Part shown: piece after piece, positions 12,368 through 45,177 of the stretch
How the letters are laid out: each line of letters opens with the position of its first letter
Position numbering within the stretch: the stretch's first letter is position 1
DNA from: Apostichopus japonicus
Taxonomy: Eukaryota; Echinodermata; Holothuroidea; Aspidochirotida; Stichopodidae
Length of the DNA: 64,000 nucleotides
Assembly (NCBI RefSeq): GCF_037975245.1
Contig: NC_092567.1
Location: 20,459,376-20,523,375, forward strand
Direction of reading: 5' to 3'
Made by a program: the position numbers and the translations under genes
Notes under the pieces: model-generated
The model's input: only the letters and a program-made list of their open reading frames with translations
Databases searched by the model: none
Told to the model about the DNA's origin: nothing

Positions 12368-12932
12368 ACAAAACTACCATGATCTTTCCACACCTAATCA
12401 TCACTTGCCGTGGTTTAATTCGCTCGAGTTATTGATATATATATTTATATATATATATATTTATATACATACATATGCCCCTCGTCTCCACGCACTAGTG
12501 CACCCAAATCCACGCCAATGGTAATTAATTTGTCTTCTTCTATAGCTCCTGTAATTAATACAAATTCAAAAGAGCATGGAACCAATAAGCATCCGTAGCC
12601 AGACCTTTTTAATTAATATGTTTTAACGTCTTTTCTTTCAGTTTATGACAAATGTACTGATTGACCGCTCAAGAAAGATATTTCAACATGATGCATTGTC
12701 AACGTTACGTTTCGTTAACGATTATATGAGGAGAAATTCAATGCTTAAAGTTATATATATATAACCTGTTAGGTCACTTTTCTATTACAACAGCATCTCA
12801 TAACATTAGGTCCTAAATGTTGGGGCTTTTGTCCCGCAACTGACTGTAAAATTACTGACAATTGCTGTAATTTTTGTACGGTATCCTCTATGTTCCGTAC
12901 ACGATCACTTTAGAAACACTTACCCCTGTTAA

Positions 12933-12971
<39 letters not shown>

Positions 12972-13199
12972 TAAGTGATTGGAAGTAAAACAGCCAATGT
13001 TTGGTTTTGCAGAGCTTTCGAGCAAAACTAGCTCTTCTTCAGTGCATGATCACCGAAAGTGACAAGGAGTAGCAGGAATTGAAACTGTTTTATAGAGGAG
13101 ATGTCGGCAAGGTTGTAAGGGCAAAGCGACTTACTGATTTCTGCTGAATTGAGCAGAAGTTTTAGAAATTCGGATTATTTTAATCCGCGTCGGATTATT

Positions 13200-14855
13200 T
13201 TAATCCGATTCCGTCGTAATTGTAAAGGAATTGTTTTGGTTTATCTGGGACGGCAAATCGTTTCTGATGTTTAAACCGAATGGTGCCGTGGTCTTTAGGT
13301 TTAGTTCCCAGAAATTTTCTTTCGCTTTCCTAGATTTATCTGTCCAAGAATCGTTCTGGTCAATGGCAATAACACGCAAATTCTCAATTGAATGATTTTG
13401 GAGATTGAAGTGATTTGCAACAGGTTGGTAGATCTTTTTTGTTTTGATCGCCGATCTATGTTGTGTCATTCTCATTCTAAGAGTGTTTTTTGACTCTCCA
13501 ATGTATTGTAAGTTACAAATATTGCAGTAGATTAGGTAAATGACATTTTTGGATAGGCAGTTAATTTTGTGCCGAATTTGGAACGTGCGTTTGGTTTGGT
13601 TGCTCTGAAAGGCCCCGGTCGAATCGACAAGTAAGCACGTTTTGCAATTTTGTGTACAGGGCGATGATCCTGTAGTTTCTGTTTTGCTTTCCCCTAATGG
13701 GGTGTCATCCCGAAAGGATGCCCGAACTAAGATATCCCGTAGGTTGCTGGGTCTTTTAAAAGCGATGACAGGTAATTCTGGGAATACTGATTTCAGGCGT
13801 TCGGTGCCTTGAAGTAGGTGAAAATTCTTCTGAATGATATTAGCCAGTGGTGGGAAACCAGGGTGGAATTCAGTAACCAATGGTACCCTTTTGGAACTGG
13901 TTTGACGAGTTTTGTACGTCAATGTTTCGGTACGGGGTTTGCTTTTAGCCTTTTTGATGGCATTTTCAATAGTACCCCGAAAATACTGTCTGTTTAGGAG
14001 GTGTTGTGACAGTTCTTTAGTGCGTGAATCAAAATCGACTTCAGAGGAGCAAATGCGTCGAATGCGCAACGCTTGAGTTTACGGAATATTTCTAGTACAG
14101 TGACGTGGATGGCAACTGCTTGGTAAGAGGTAGTTGTGCTTGTTCGTGGGTTTATTGAACAAGTCTGTTTTGAGTGAACCATTTTGTAGGGTCACGGTGG
14201 TGTCCAGAAAGTGAACGCCAAGTCCAGAAAAATCAGCAGTGAATTTGATAGTGTGATGAAACGAGTTTATGTCATCAATGAAGAGTTTTAGATTTGCCTC
14301 ACCATGGGTCCATATCATAAAGATATCGTCAATGTAACGTAACCACGTGTGTGGTTTCAAGTTTTGTCGAGATAAAAATTCTTTCTCGAGGTTCCCCATA
14401 AAGATGTTGGCAAAAGACGGTGCCATTTTGGTACCCATTGCGGTGCCATGAATTTGGAGGTAGTGTTTGTTGCCAAATACCAGATTATTGTTGGTCAAGA
14501 TAAGTTGCATTAATTCGGCCAATTCTTTCTTCGTGGGGGTTTTGCCACGTTTCGGTTTGAATGCTTTTGTGCAGGCCGAAATGCCCTCTTCGTTAGGGAT
14601 ATTTGTGTATAACGAAGACACATCCAAGGTAACTAACAGAGAGGATAAGGGAAGATTTTTTATTTCCCCAATTTTCCGGATGAAATCCGTAGTGTCCTGC
14701 ACATAGGACGGTAGGGCCGAAACGAGAGGTTGGATGAGGAGATCCACGAATTTGGAAATTTTTTCAGTCGCTGTGCCATTACCCGATATTATGGGCCTCC
14801 CGGGATAAAAATAATCCGGATTAAAATAATCCGAATTTCTAAAACTTCTGCTCAA
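13200..14855 (-). pseudogene. Penelope-like RT/GIY-YIG ORF, 5'-truncated, one in-frame stop
   Basis: RT motifs visible in order: VTLDVSSLYTNIP (motif A), GTAMGTKMAPSFANIFM (motif B) and YIDDIF (catalytic motif C). The GIY-YIG nuclease follows, with YLIYCNICNLQYIGES and a conserved Arg/His stretch, preceded by a Cys-rich segment (CTQNCKTC). A TAA at 14079-14081 interrupts the frame after CTRNIP; coding resumes in the same frame, so it is a nonsense change rather than a frameshift. The N-terminal region before the RT fingers is missing, its place taken by the terminal repeat. About 551 codons in all. Confidence 0.88.
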
Positions 14856-14961
14856 TTCAGCAGAAATCAGTAAGTCGCTTTGCCCTTACAACTTTGCCGA
14901 CATCTCCTCTATAAAACAGTTTCAATTCCTGCTACTCCTTGTCACTTTCGGTGATCATGCA

Positions 14962-14988
14962 CTGAAGAAGAGCTAGTTTTGCTCGAAA
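14962..14988 (+). ncRNA. Hammerhead-ribozyme-like motif in the Penelope terminal repeat
   Basis: CTGAAGA followed by GAGC-loop-GCTC and then GAAA matches the order of a hammerhead core (CUGANGA, stem II, GAAA). One extra A sits before stem II, so activity is doubtful. The mirror copy is at 13016-13042 on the minus strand. Hammerhead motifs are known from Penelope-like terminal repeats, which supports the reading. Confidence 0.4.
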
Positions 14989-15113
14989 GCTCTGCAAAAC
15001 CAAACATTGGCTGTTTTACTTCCAATCACTTACCTAATTTAATTATTGTATCTCACTCGAGATCCAGCCTTTCTCTAAATGCAGCATAGTTGTTTAACAG
15101 TTTTTCCGTTATT

Positions 15114-15116
<3 letters not shown>

Positions 15117-15152
<36 letters not shown>

Positions 15153-15185
15153 TTATGTTTTTATATATATATATGTATATATAGG
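15117..15185. repeat. (TA)n microsatellite
   Basis: Two (TA)n blocks separated by GGTTATGTTTT. The surrounding 15037-15603 holds no gene that I can recognise. Confidence 0.85.
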
Positions 15186-15603
15186 AATAGTGTACCGTGT
15201 ACCCTTTGATCGTGGACGGTACATCAGTAAGGATCTTTTAAGGATATGATCTATTTCAGGTGATAACATTTTTTTTGAAATGGCATCGAGTAGAACAAAT
15301 TTAAATACATACGATGGTTTTTGACTTTTGCAAGAATGAAATTGGCAGGAAAGCCCAGAACCCCAGACCAATTAAACACATACGTATCCATAAGGTTTAA
15401 ACCGCCTACTTATATCCTTCTTTACAATTGTAGATGATTTTTGCAAAGAGAGAAAACATTATAATTAACCCTTTGTTTCCTTTAATTTGATGACCATTGG
15501 CATACTATAATCTGCTATGTCTTTGTCCATCATAAATATATGCATGGACTACAGTTGATCGTACACATGAATGTTTCTGTTATTGTTGTTACGAAATGCA
15601 TGT

Positions 15604-15963
15604 TTAAAGGGAGTGAAGACTCGCGCACAAAGAAACATCTGATGCCGGTTATCTGACCTAGTTTCGAATGAGGTGAGTTAGACACCACCATCGATCCCGG
15701 AAAATACACACACAGCTTGCTACCGTCGGTAATTAGACACTAGTGTACAGTCAATACATGCAGCTACGGTCAATACCCACAACACAGTGTACATAGCAGC
15801 GATGGACATCTCAGGTCCAGATAAAAGATAGCAAGGTATCGCGTTTCATTGCTGTCTGCATTTTGTAGCGATAAGAAGAAAACTTCACTTGCAAGCAACG
15901 GAAAGTTAACCTTTTTTTTCAAAGGGCGACACGTGGTTTGTGGGGAGTCTTCAATGCCTTTAA
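15604..15963 (-). mobile_element. TTAA-flanked MITE, copy 2
   Basis: About 360 bases, same orientation as copy 1, with TTAA at 15604-15607 and 15960-15963 and the shared GAAGACTCGC inverted terminus. It ends 74 bases beyond the stop codon of the SLC35G-like gene, so it probably lies in or next to that gene's 3' untranslated region. Confidence 0.78.
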
Positions 15964-16036
15964 TCACAACTATGATAATTTTCAAATGGTAGTAAATTAG
16001 TTGGACTTAACTCTGAAATTAAGATTATTCCGTAGA

Positions 16037-17023
16037 CTAATGTTCAGTCGTTAACAGGTCAATATTCTCGTCGTCCATCCTCTCATCTTGTTCTTCCTCG
16101 TTGCTCTGTACAAGACGAGCCAGAGCCACACCGATACATGATGACGTCACGAGGAGTGATCCAAACAATGACATCCATTCTAGAGGAATCCCTAAGAAGA
16201 GGATTTGGCCAATCTGCGTGCAAATAATTTGAAGGGTCAAAATGATAGAAACCTTTCCGGGTTGTTCCAGAGATGCTGCGGAGAGCAAGAAAACGACCGC
16301 TACAAAGCCGCTGAAACCGGAGGAGAAAAGCCAGATTTGATCCTGTAAATTGTCTATCCATTTCCATTCGCCAAATAAAGCGCAGGCCGAGACAGACGCG
16401 CATATAAAGTAAACCTGATAAACTACAACCACGACAATCGAATCAATGCTTCCAATTCGGTGCCGAATAATCAGCGTACACGCGTGCAAGATGGCGGCCA
16501 AAAGTGCGGCAAGATAGCCAAGGATATGATACACGTTGAAGAGCTGACTGTCGCAGCTATTATCGGTTGGAGAATGTGTCCGGCCAGTTGTTATTAAGGA
16601 TACACCAATTAGCGATAACAATGTACACAAGATATCTGATCTGTTCAAATCGTTTCCGACGACAAAGTAGCCAATGAAAATGGCGAACATTGGCATGGTA
16701 AAGTAAACCGCTACAGCACTTCCGGGCTGCGCAAGATATATAGCGATCAATAATGAAAACTGCCCAAAACCCTGGCAAATTCCGCATAAATTGAGAAGAG
16801 TAAATTGAAGAGACGACTCAGGAGAAAAAGCAGCTGGTCTGAGGACGATCAGTGAAATTATCGAACATACGGTAGAGATAATCGCAAGGTATGTTGCGCC
16901 CAGGAATGGATCGACGGCGGACATGTTGTGATAATACAACAGATCTGTACACGAATAAAATATGGCCCCCATCGCAGCGGAGGCGAGTCCAAGAAATGGT
17001 TTCACAACTTCTAGGCGATCCAT
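16037..17023 (-). CDS. EamA/drug-metabolite transporter, SLC35G-like, intronless
   Basis: An uninterrupted 328-codon frame from ATG at 17021-17023; no ATG lies upstream in frame before a TGA. The protein is a chain of hydrophobic segments, about ten by eye, in two halves as in EamA-domain transporters of the drug/metabolite superfamily. The N-terminal half begins PFLGLASAAMGAIFYS. It ends with a short acidic cytosolic tail (QSNEEEQDERMDDENIDL). The length and tail fit SLC35G-type proteins, whose substrates are poorly known. There are no introns, unlike the multi-exon genes around it, so a retrocopy origin is possible; SLC35G genes are often intron-poor, so this is not decisive. The transporter class is firm, the subfamily less so. 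Confidence 0.75.
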   Translation of the reverse strand: MDRLEVVKPFLGLASAAMGAIFYSCTDLLYYHNMSAVDPFLGATYLAIISTVCSIISLIVLRPAAFSPESSLQFTLLNLCGICQGFGQFSLLIAIYLAQPGSAVAVYFTMPMFAIFIGYFVVGNDLNRSDILCTLLSLIGVSLITTGRTHSPTDNSCDSQLFNVYHILGYLAALLAAILHACTLIIRHRIGSIDSIVVVVVYQVYFICASVSACALFGEWKWIDNLQDQIWLFSSGFSGFVAVVFLLSAASLEQPGKVSIILTLQIICTQIGQILFLGIPLEWMSLFGSLLVTSSCIGVALARLVQSNEEEQDERMDDENIDLLTTEH

Positions 17024-17879
17024 CGAAGAATAACACTGACATGTAGCGATATACACTGTCGATCGTCGTGTTCAGAAGATCAACAGGCTGATGCGGCTGG
17101 TAGAGAGAACCAGCTGACGTCAGCACATCGGTGAGCCTCCGGTTCGGATTGTTTATTCATTCGCAGTTTTGACTTGCTAGCCATGAAAGCTATACATTCT
17201 GAAAATCGGCTTACCGGTGTACCACCACCAACTGGTTGAAGTCGTATATCAAATAGCAACCCTGCTACGAGTATAGATAGACCCATACATCTGGCGCAGT
17301 ATCGGCCTGTGTTAAAATGACGTCGAAACTAATTTCAACAGAGCAAAATATATTGATATTTGACAGCTATCTGATTTGCTGCTATCAATTCATATACAGT
17401 CCTTGATCGGGATTAAAAAACTGAATAAGAATTGCTGTCGCATGCTGAAGTATACTCTTCGCGTCCACTGGTTATAACTAATTAGTTCCGTTGAGGTTCT
17501 CTGTTTTTATTTCTTAATTACTTGATGCATACGGTGAGGTTCACTGGTGTTTGAGAGGCTCCACTGGGCTATGCGGTTGCCTGATACTTAGTACTGATAC
17601 TAATATGCCTGCCAGCAATGTTGTCTAGAGTCTTAAACCAACGAAAAATAACGTTTTTGCCATTTAGAAATGATGTACAATGAAATAAAATTATATTGCT
17701 TTTAATCAGATGTAACTTTTTTTGGTTTTAGATTGATAGCTGATTAATTGACATTACTGTATCAAATATCAATCTAATTTTATATTCCGCGTAGTTTTCT
17801 GTGTGTGTGTGTGTGTGTTTGTGCATTTGTACTAGCTTTTATGCCTGTATAGACACGCTTGCTGGCAGTACATACACTG
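17024..17879. other. 5' flank of the SLC35G-like gene
   Basis: Probable 5' untranslated region and promoter of the minus-strand transporter; no clear TATA box. A (GT)n run lies near 17800-17818. No other gene seen. Confidence 0.35.
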
Positions 17880-18241
17880 CAAGGGCGTAGGAACCGGGGG
17901 CTGGGCCCCAGCCCCCCAGTGAAAAATGTGGAGGGGCGGAAGTATCATTCCGCCCCCCCCCCCGCTTCGCAAGTCAGAAAACCCCTTTTTCATTTCCAAA
18001 TGAGAAAAAAATCTCATTTGGTGCACCAAATAGCATCTAAGGCCAGGTGAAAATACAAAATTAAGTTTACAAAATGGAGTAGGTGTTTAAGTGTGCTACA
18101 TTGCACCAAATTGCATCTGAGGCCACCTGGAAATGCAAAAAATTCCAAAGGGGAGGGGGACACCCCCTCCCCTTAGACCCCTCCCCCAGGCCGGCCATCA
18201 GTCTTCAGCCCCCCACACAAAAGTACCTTCCTGCGCCACTG
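17880..18241 (+). mobile_element. hAT-type MITE, family C, copy 2
   Basis: A 362-base relative of 11429-11797 with the same internal order (GCGGAAGTATCATTCCGCC, paired TTGCATCTRAGGCCA segments). A perfect 8-bp target duplication ATACACTG occupies 17872-17879 and 18242-18249. Confidence 0.85.
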
Positions 18242-18265
18242 ATACACTGTGATAATCAATAATAA

Positions 18266-18460
18266 GTATTTTATTATTTTTTACGACGTTTAAGCGAAGC
18301 TACTTTATACAATCAGGCTGTTCTTTGGCTCAAGTTAAACTGGAAGCGAACGGATGATGAAAACATCGACCTATTTACGATGGAACATAATCAGTCTTTA
18401 CCCGTAGCTAACGTTTCAGGATGGAGGGTTCAACGACTGCTAAATATCCTTCCGTTCTAA
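18266..18460 (+). pseudogene. Possible remnant or last exon of a second SLC35G-like gene
   Basis: Within this open frame, codons 18353-18388 read DDENIDLFTMEH. The C-terminus of the nearby minus-strand transporter reads DDENIDLLTTEH. Ten of twelve residues agree, and most nucleotide differences are at third codon positions. The rest of the frame shows no similarity that I can see, and a stop follows at 18458-18460. It lies about 100 bases from a hAT MITE. It may be a decayed paralogue or a true terminal exon whose other exons I cannot find. A chance match is unlikely but not excluded. Confidence 0.4.
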
Positions 18461-19784
18461 CAATAATTCTAACTATAATTACGATAATGATCTTACATAG
18501 TCAGGGTTAAGATATCAAACTTCAGGGTTTTTTTTCCAAACGATTTCAAAATTCAACATTCAATATCTCGAAAATGGTACGTTTCTAGAATTGAAAACAT
18601 TTTTTTGAACATGGTGCTTGGAATAAAGGTCCTTTGAACCAAGATATCACCCCAAAGCCTTCGAACAATTTTGTGAGTGTGTGGGTGTGGGTCTTGCCGA
18701 GCCTCCCAAGAAATAAGATCAAAGAAAACGAGGGAGTACGTATCCCCCTTCCCCCACCAACAGACAGAATATAAAAAAAAATATAAAAAAAAACTTCATA
18801 AATTTACAACACGTATGTGTCGTTAAAACCTAAAACTGAGTTGAAATTACTTTCAAGACATGCAAAATAGTACCAATTGTCATCTAAGCACCTCCCCCCT
18901 CCCGGCCTCCTTTCAAGTTCCTCCCAATTGCATCTTAGACCCCTCCCCCTGGACAAACATAAGATCTTATTTCCCTTCCCCTTCCACGTAGTGGTTGCGT
19001 CCCTAATTAGTTTGATTCTTGTTTGATACCAATACATAATACGTACGATTCGCCAATACATTACTGGACAAACATCTGAAATGCTTTAATGGTTCATAAG
19101 TAATGATTATATATCTTTGTTAATTTCTTGTCTGATTCTGAGAGTTTCCTTTCGTCGTTTTCATTTTGTCCGGCAGATTTCTTGAAATTTATCTCGCCTT
19201 GTGATATGAAAGTTCAATATACGCGGACAGAACATGATATAGTTCATGCATGTGTTTGAGAGTTGTTTAGCCATGTATGCAGAGTTTCTATACTGTACAT
19301 ACATATGCATTGCAAAAATTCAGCCTGCAACTTTTCACAATTACTCCAAATATAATATTAACAAGGAGAAAACCGATCTTGCTTCCACGAATATATTATA
19401 AATAAACGAAAGAAAAAAAAAATGAACGAACAAATTCATTTTACGGGTACTTCAAGCTGATAAATTTCCATCGAAATGTCACAATTTTGCAAAGGTTTGT
19501 TTATATTAGGCATATTTTGACATTTGTTGTAGTATGCCGCATCTGAGGTATAGACGTATATTGGTTATGATACTGGTTGTTTGAATGTTATCTACTGGCT
19601 AAAGGTATCCCACCACAATTAGAGTATAGTGCACGTCCGCCTGAGAGGTTTTAACAATTGTCGGAAAATAGCCTTAAAGTGCCCTACTGTGTTGATTTTT
19701 TTTTGGGGGGGGGGAGAGGGGGAATTTTCTGATTCATCACCATTCTCTTTGATGCTTGGATGTTGAAGAGGATGAAATAAACTA
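18461..19784. other. Spacer, no gene recognised
   Basis: AT-rich sequence with scattered G- and C-runs and short A-tracts. I see no exon, RNA gene or complete element. Confidence 0.4.
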
Positions 19785-20100
19785 CTGATGGTCTAAAAAT
19801 CTGGAGGATTGAAGGTGATTTAAGGTACTTTAGAAAATCTTGGGTGAAACAAGAAGATTCCGCGGCGACAGTTGGCTGATGGGAAGAGAAGCAATATGAT
19901 AAACTTTGAACTCTTCTAGCTCAAAATCTAAACGGTCATGGTGGCAAAAGTTAAATATATTATGATATCCCAAGCCACTAGCTATCATATGGTGGGTAGG
20001 ACATGTCAGTTGAAAACTTCAATCTATGCTCTATCGGCCTTGGAAGTGACGAGTTTAGTGTGTAAGTCAATTGGAGCAATTCATTGTGGTTCGGGTACCT
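19785..20100 (+). repeat. Dispersed repeat, copy 1
   Basis: Shares several blocks with the reverse strand of about 42735-43055: TTTAGAAAATCTT, CTTCTAGCTCAAAATCTAAA, TCATATGGTGGGTAGGA, CAGTTGAAAACTTC and GTGTGTAAGTCAA, in the same order. Divergent and without clear termini. Class unknown; borders are approximate. Confidence 0.65.
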
Positions 20101-20382
20101 ATAGACGCTCTTTTGCTCATGGAAATGGCTCACCGTATAAAAATACAGGTTTTCTGCGATATGAACATGGCGGAAGCTGTTCAGAGGCTTTTACTTTCCT
20201 ATTAATCATCTTGTTGCTAATTTCTAATTGAAATGAAATTCATTTGAAATGTTTTGCTGAGCTGTATTTATATGTTCCCCAATTGATTCAGAATTCATCA
20301 GAATACAATACTTATAGTAGATGTTATAGTTCTCGGCTTTGGATAAATCATTTACATATTATATAGAAGGCAAACAAAAGGG

Positions 20383-20536
20383 GGAAAGTCCCCCGGGGGA
20401 CACGTAGGTGCCCCAGTGTAGGGATTGTTTGAATTGTGCACACTGAGGTGCGTGGGTGTGACAAGTTATCAATGACTATGGGGTAATTCGTGTGAGGGGA
20501 CCTTTGCCTGAAACAAGACTGCAAACCTTCAACTTT
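20383..20536 (+). mobile_element. tRNA-derived SINE, copy 3 (5'-truncated)
   Basis: Matches the 3' half of the SINE at 7680-8044: GGGGGACACG, TGAATTGTGCACACT, GACAAGTTA(T/C)CAATGAC and AAACAAGACTG(C/T)AAACC. The tRNA-like head is missing. Confidence 0.7.
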
Positions 20537-21190
20537 ATCTTGATTATTCTCTGGTGAATCGAATACATTACAATGCCATGTCATATATTGCCATATATTT
20601 TCATATATTGATATACTATCACTTGAGTCTTAGTGAATTTTCGAATGGAAAGGGTAGTTAATCTGAGAGGTTCGTCGAGTCGCCCCCCTCCCTTCTCCCC
20701 CCCCCCCTCTCGTTGACGTGATTCAATAGCTCGACACAATCTCAAGTAATGACCAGCTAAATACTCGACTCGGCCATAAGAAGAATAACTCATTAAAAAA
20801 TATGGGTAACAATGACTGTTATATTACGAACATGTTGCTATATTGTGAAGGAAATATTCAGTGTCTAAAACTCGTCCATTTAATCATTGGAGCATAGCGC
20901 CAACGTTTTATGCGTCAGTCATAAATCGTGGTTGTTTTCGAATAAAAAAGTTGACCGTGACCGCAAAATCGTCTCGACAAAATGGGCCCTCTGTACATTC
21001 GGTATCACAATTTCCAGTATTTTAATGTTGTTCGACAAAACGACACTTTTTAATTTCTATTTGTTTCATTAATTGTAAGATGGAAACTTCTAAGAACAGT
21101 TTGTTTTAAATTTCCAAATCTGGAAGATGTGAGCCCCTCCCCCCCTCTCCCGCTCCCCTGTCTAAAATTTTTACTTCGTTTTAACTACAA

Positions 21191-21271
21191 TATGGGAGGC
21201 CCGGGTTCGAATCCCGGTAGAGGCTGGAAGTTTTTTCGCTGTTCTTGATTTTCCAACTCATTACGATTTTC

Positions 21272-21325
<54 letters not shown>
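21191..21325 (+). mobile_element. tRNA-derived element with (TA)n tail, copy 1
   Basis: Begins with a perfect tRNA T-arm sequence (CCGGG TTCGAAT CCCGG), followed by AGAGGCTGGAAG, TTCTTGATTTTCCAACTCAT and TACGATTTTCA, then runs straight into (TA)n. A second copy with the same body and tail is at 26415-26627 on the minus strand. The body is only about 85 bases, so it is a short SINE or a fragment. Confidence 0.55.
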
Positions 21326-21327
<2 letters not shown>

Positions 21328-22878
21328 TCCACCCTGCGTAGCCGATCATCAGTCGGTATTGTAGTATTATACCGTTAGCCGAGGGAAGGGGAAATAACGC
21401 CGTGTACACGGAAAACAAAAACATATTAATACTGGGAAAACAAAACATATTAGAACTTTTGACCAGACATTACAATGCTCAAAACCTGTGAAATGGTTAT
21501 TATATATGTATGAGTAATGTATAACTTCCTGTATGTACTACAGAACTGACTGAGTTTTACTCGGTATATAGATGGCGACTCGATGCCAACAAATCTAGGG
21601 CTCGTGAAGGTATACTAGTTCAAATTCCTTATAACAACAGTGTAACCCAGATTGTTGTGATAAGTTTCCTGCAGCCTGTCCTGTGAAAAGTAGTGCATTT
21701 GTCTGTGTTTTGTTTAGGCCTAAAAAAATAAGAACCAGACCTCGTGTATAGGGCTGTACTTTATATATATATATATATATATATAGCTGAAATGTGGAAC
21801 GAAATTGTTTGCTTTGTGTTTCTCTTAATTCAGCATGCATAGACCCGTTTTTGTCGCTTTTCCGCTGTTGATATCTAATATTGTGGCAAGCTGCTTGCAG
21901 CAGGTTCAATGGGGCTGTTTGTTGCGGTCGCTTTTCCTATTTTATACAACCTTGGAAGGATTGTGGCGTTTACGGTGAAGCCAAAGGAATTTGACGAATA
22001 GGGATTAACTTTTATGTTCGCTGTCAGCTTTATCTTCCCGGTCAGTGTATCACAAAGATTTATGTGTCTGTTAAAACCTCCCCCCTTGAAGTACTGTATA
22101 GTAAGCTATACGCATGTGAAGTTGTTACAACCGACTCATGCCGTGTTACCATAGGAAAGACTGTAAACCACATTTATGATTGGCTGTGTCTAGAGCGCAC
22201 TCTTTTGTTACTTTTCCCTGTTCCTTATTTATCTCTTTTTCTTTTGTCAATCAGCAGGATAATAGCAGTCGTTAATATTTTGTTTACGTGAGCATGAATT
22301 TTTACCAGATACAACGTTTCATTTTTTTTTTGGCGTTCTGGAAGAAAAATGGAAATGGATAATTTTTGACCTATATGAAGTTGATGTGATCAAAAGCTGG
22401 ACTCCTTATAACGAAGTTAAAGAAGATAGCGAATTTCAAGACGAGATACGATCGGGGAGAGCGGCCGAGAAAGGCGGATATTCAGTAGTGCAGTGAGGGA
22501 AAGGTGAATAGATGTCGGGAAGGAGAAATCGCCGTGTGAAGTAAGCTGTGAGGGGATTTGGATCGTGAGGCACGTTACTGGAGGGATTGGTACGTACAGC
22601 AGTGCATGGGCTGTTCATCACGGATATTGTTCTCACCATACCTCTAGTGTGTGTGTGTGTGTGTTTTATACAGTTAATATCGGCTGAAAGTTTGGCTTAT
22701 TATTACAGACCGTAAAGTAGCCTACTAGTAGTGATTCATCGCAAAGGGTTGTTTTTAATTTGTTGACAGAGTCGCCGAGAAGTTGCATAGACAGGGTCGT
22801 GTACAGTTCAGAATTCTGTCTGCTGAAAAAAAGAAGAAAAAAAAACAAACAATTATTCCATCTGTGGCGTGGTTAACC
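21326..22878. other. Upstream region of the 2-O-sulfotransferase gene
   Basis: Contains (TA)n at about 21762-21786 and a (GT)n run at about 22650-22664. It probably holds the promoter and 5' untranslated exon of the downstream gene. No core promoter motif is clear. Confidence 0.35.
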
Positions 22879-44574
<21,696 letters not shown>

Positions 44575-45177
44575 ACCCATGCATGGAATGCCCTGATAAC
44601 AATCTGTGAATGAAGTTGGAAACTGGTAGTTCTAAGCGATACCTTATGGGAAAATGTTCTCATATTTTCATGTATTTCTCATTCTCATGGACTTCCTCTA
44701 ATGTGGAGAAGAACTTCAATGAAACATCTTGCAGTGACAATCTCATCCATCGGGAATCATGCAGGCACTTGGTTGCTAGGTGTGATAGAACGATACTTAT
44801 AATTCTCTGCTGTCAGTATTCACGAGAAAGAAATGTTGGAAGTGGCTCATCGGGGGTTTCGAGAACCAGGCCGGACCCCGGGGACACTGATGTTACCGTC
44901 TTTCTAACCACTTATTTGAAGCCTTCATATATTCATGGTACAGACATGGGCCTATACATTAATCTTTGTCCCATAATTCCTCGGGTCCCATAGTGGCCAG
45001 GGCTCCACCCCATCTGACCTCCCCGCCCCCTCCCCACCCCCGGTCTTGTCGGTCGTGTAATTTATATACATGAAAAAATCATCGCCCAACTTACACTTGA
45101 GAGCTTATCTATACATATATATAATTTTTCCCGCATAAAGATACGTGTACTCATATTATTACCCATGTTAAGTATAC
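44575..45177 (+). other. 3' flank of the 2-O-sulfotransferase gene
   Basis: Likely 3' untranslated sequence, then spacer. I find no canonical AATAAA close to the stop. A 127-codon open frame at 44610 has no recognisable family and is probably untranslated. Confidence 0.4.

Larger units (their letters stand above)
12968..15036 (-). mobile_element. Penelope-like retroelement with 220-bp inverted terminal repeats
   Basis: The element is bounded by near-identical inverted repeats, 12968-13187 and 14817-15036, each 220 bases. Between them, on the minus strand, is a reverse transcriptase plus GIY-YIG endonuclease frame (13200-14855), the defining combination of Penelope-like elements. The right repeat is fused directly to the middle of the RT domain, so the 5' part of the ORF is lost. 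A (TA)n tract abuts the left end. Hammerhead-like motifs lie in both repeats (13016-13042, 14962-14988). The high identity of the two arms implies a fairly recent insertion. Confidence 0.9.

Noticed and set aside
13994-14182. Frameshift between the two halves of the Penelope ORF
   Set aside because: The two halves are in the same frame; a single TAA at 14079-14081 separates them.
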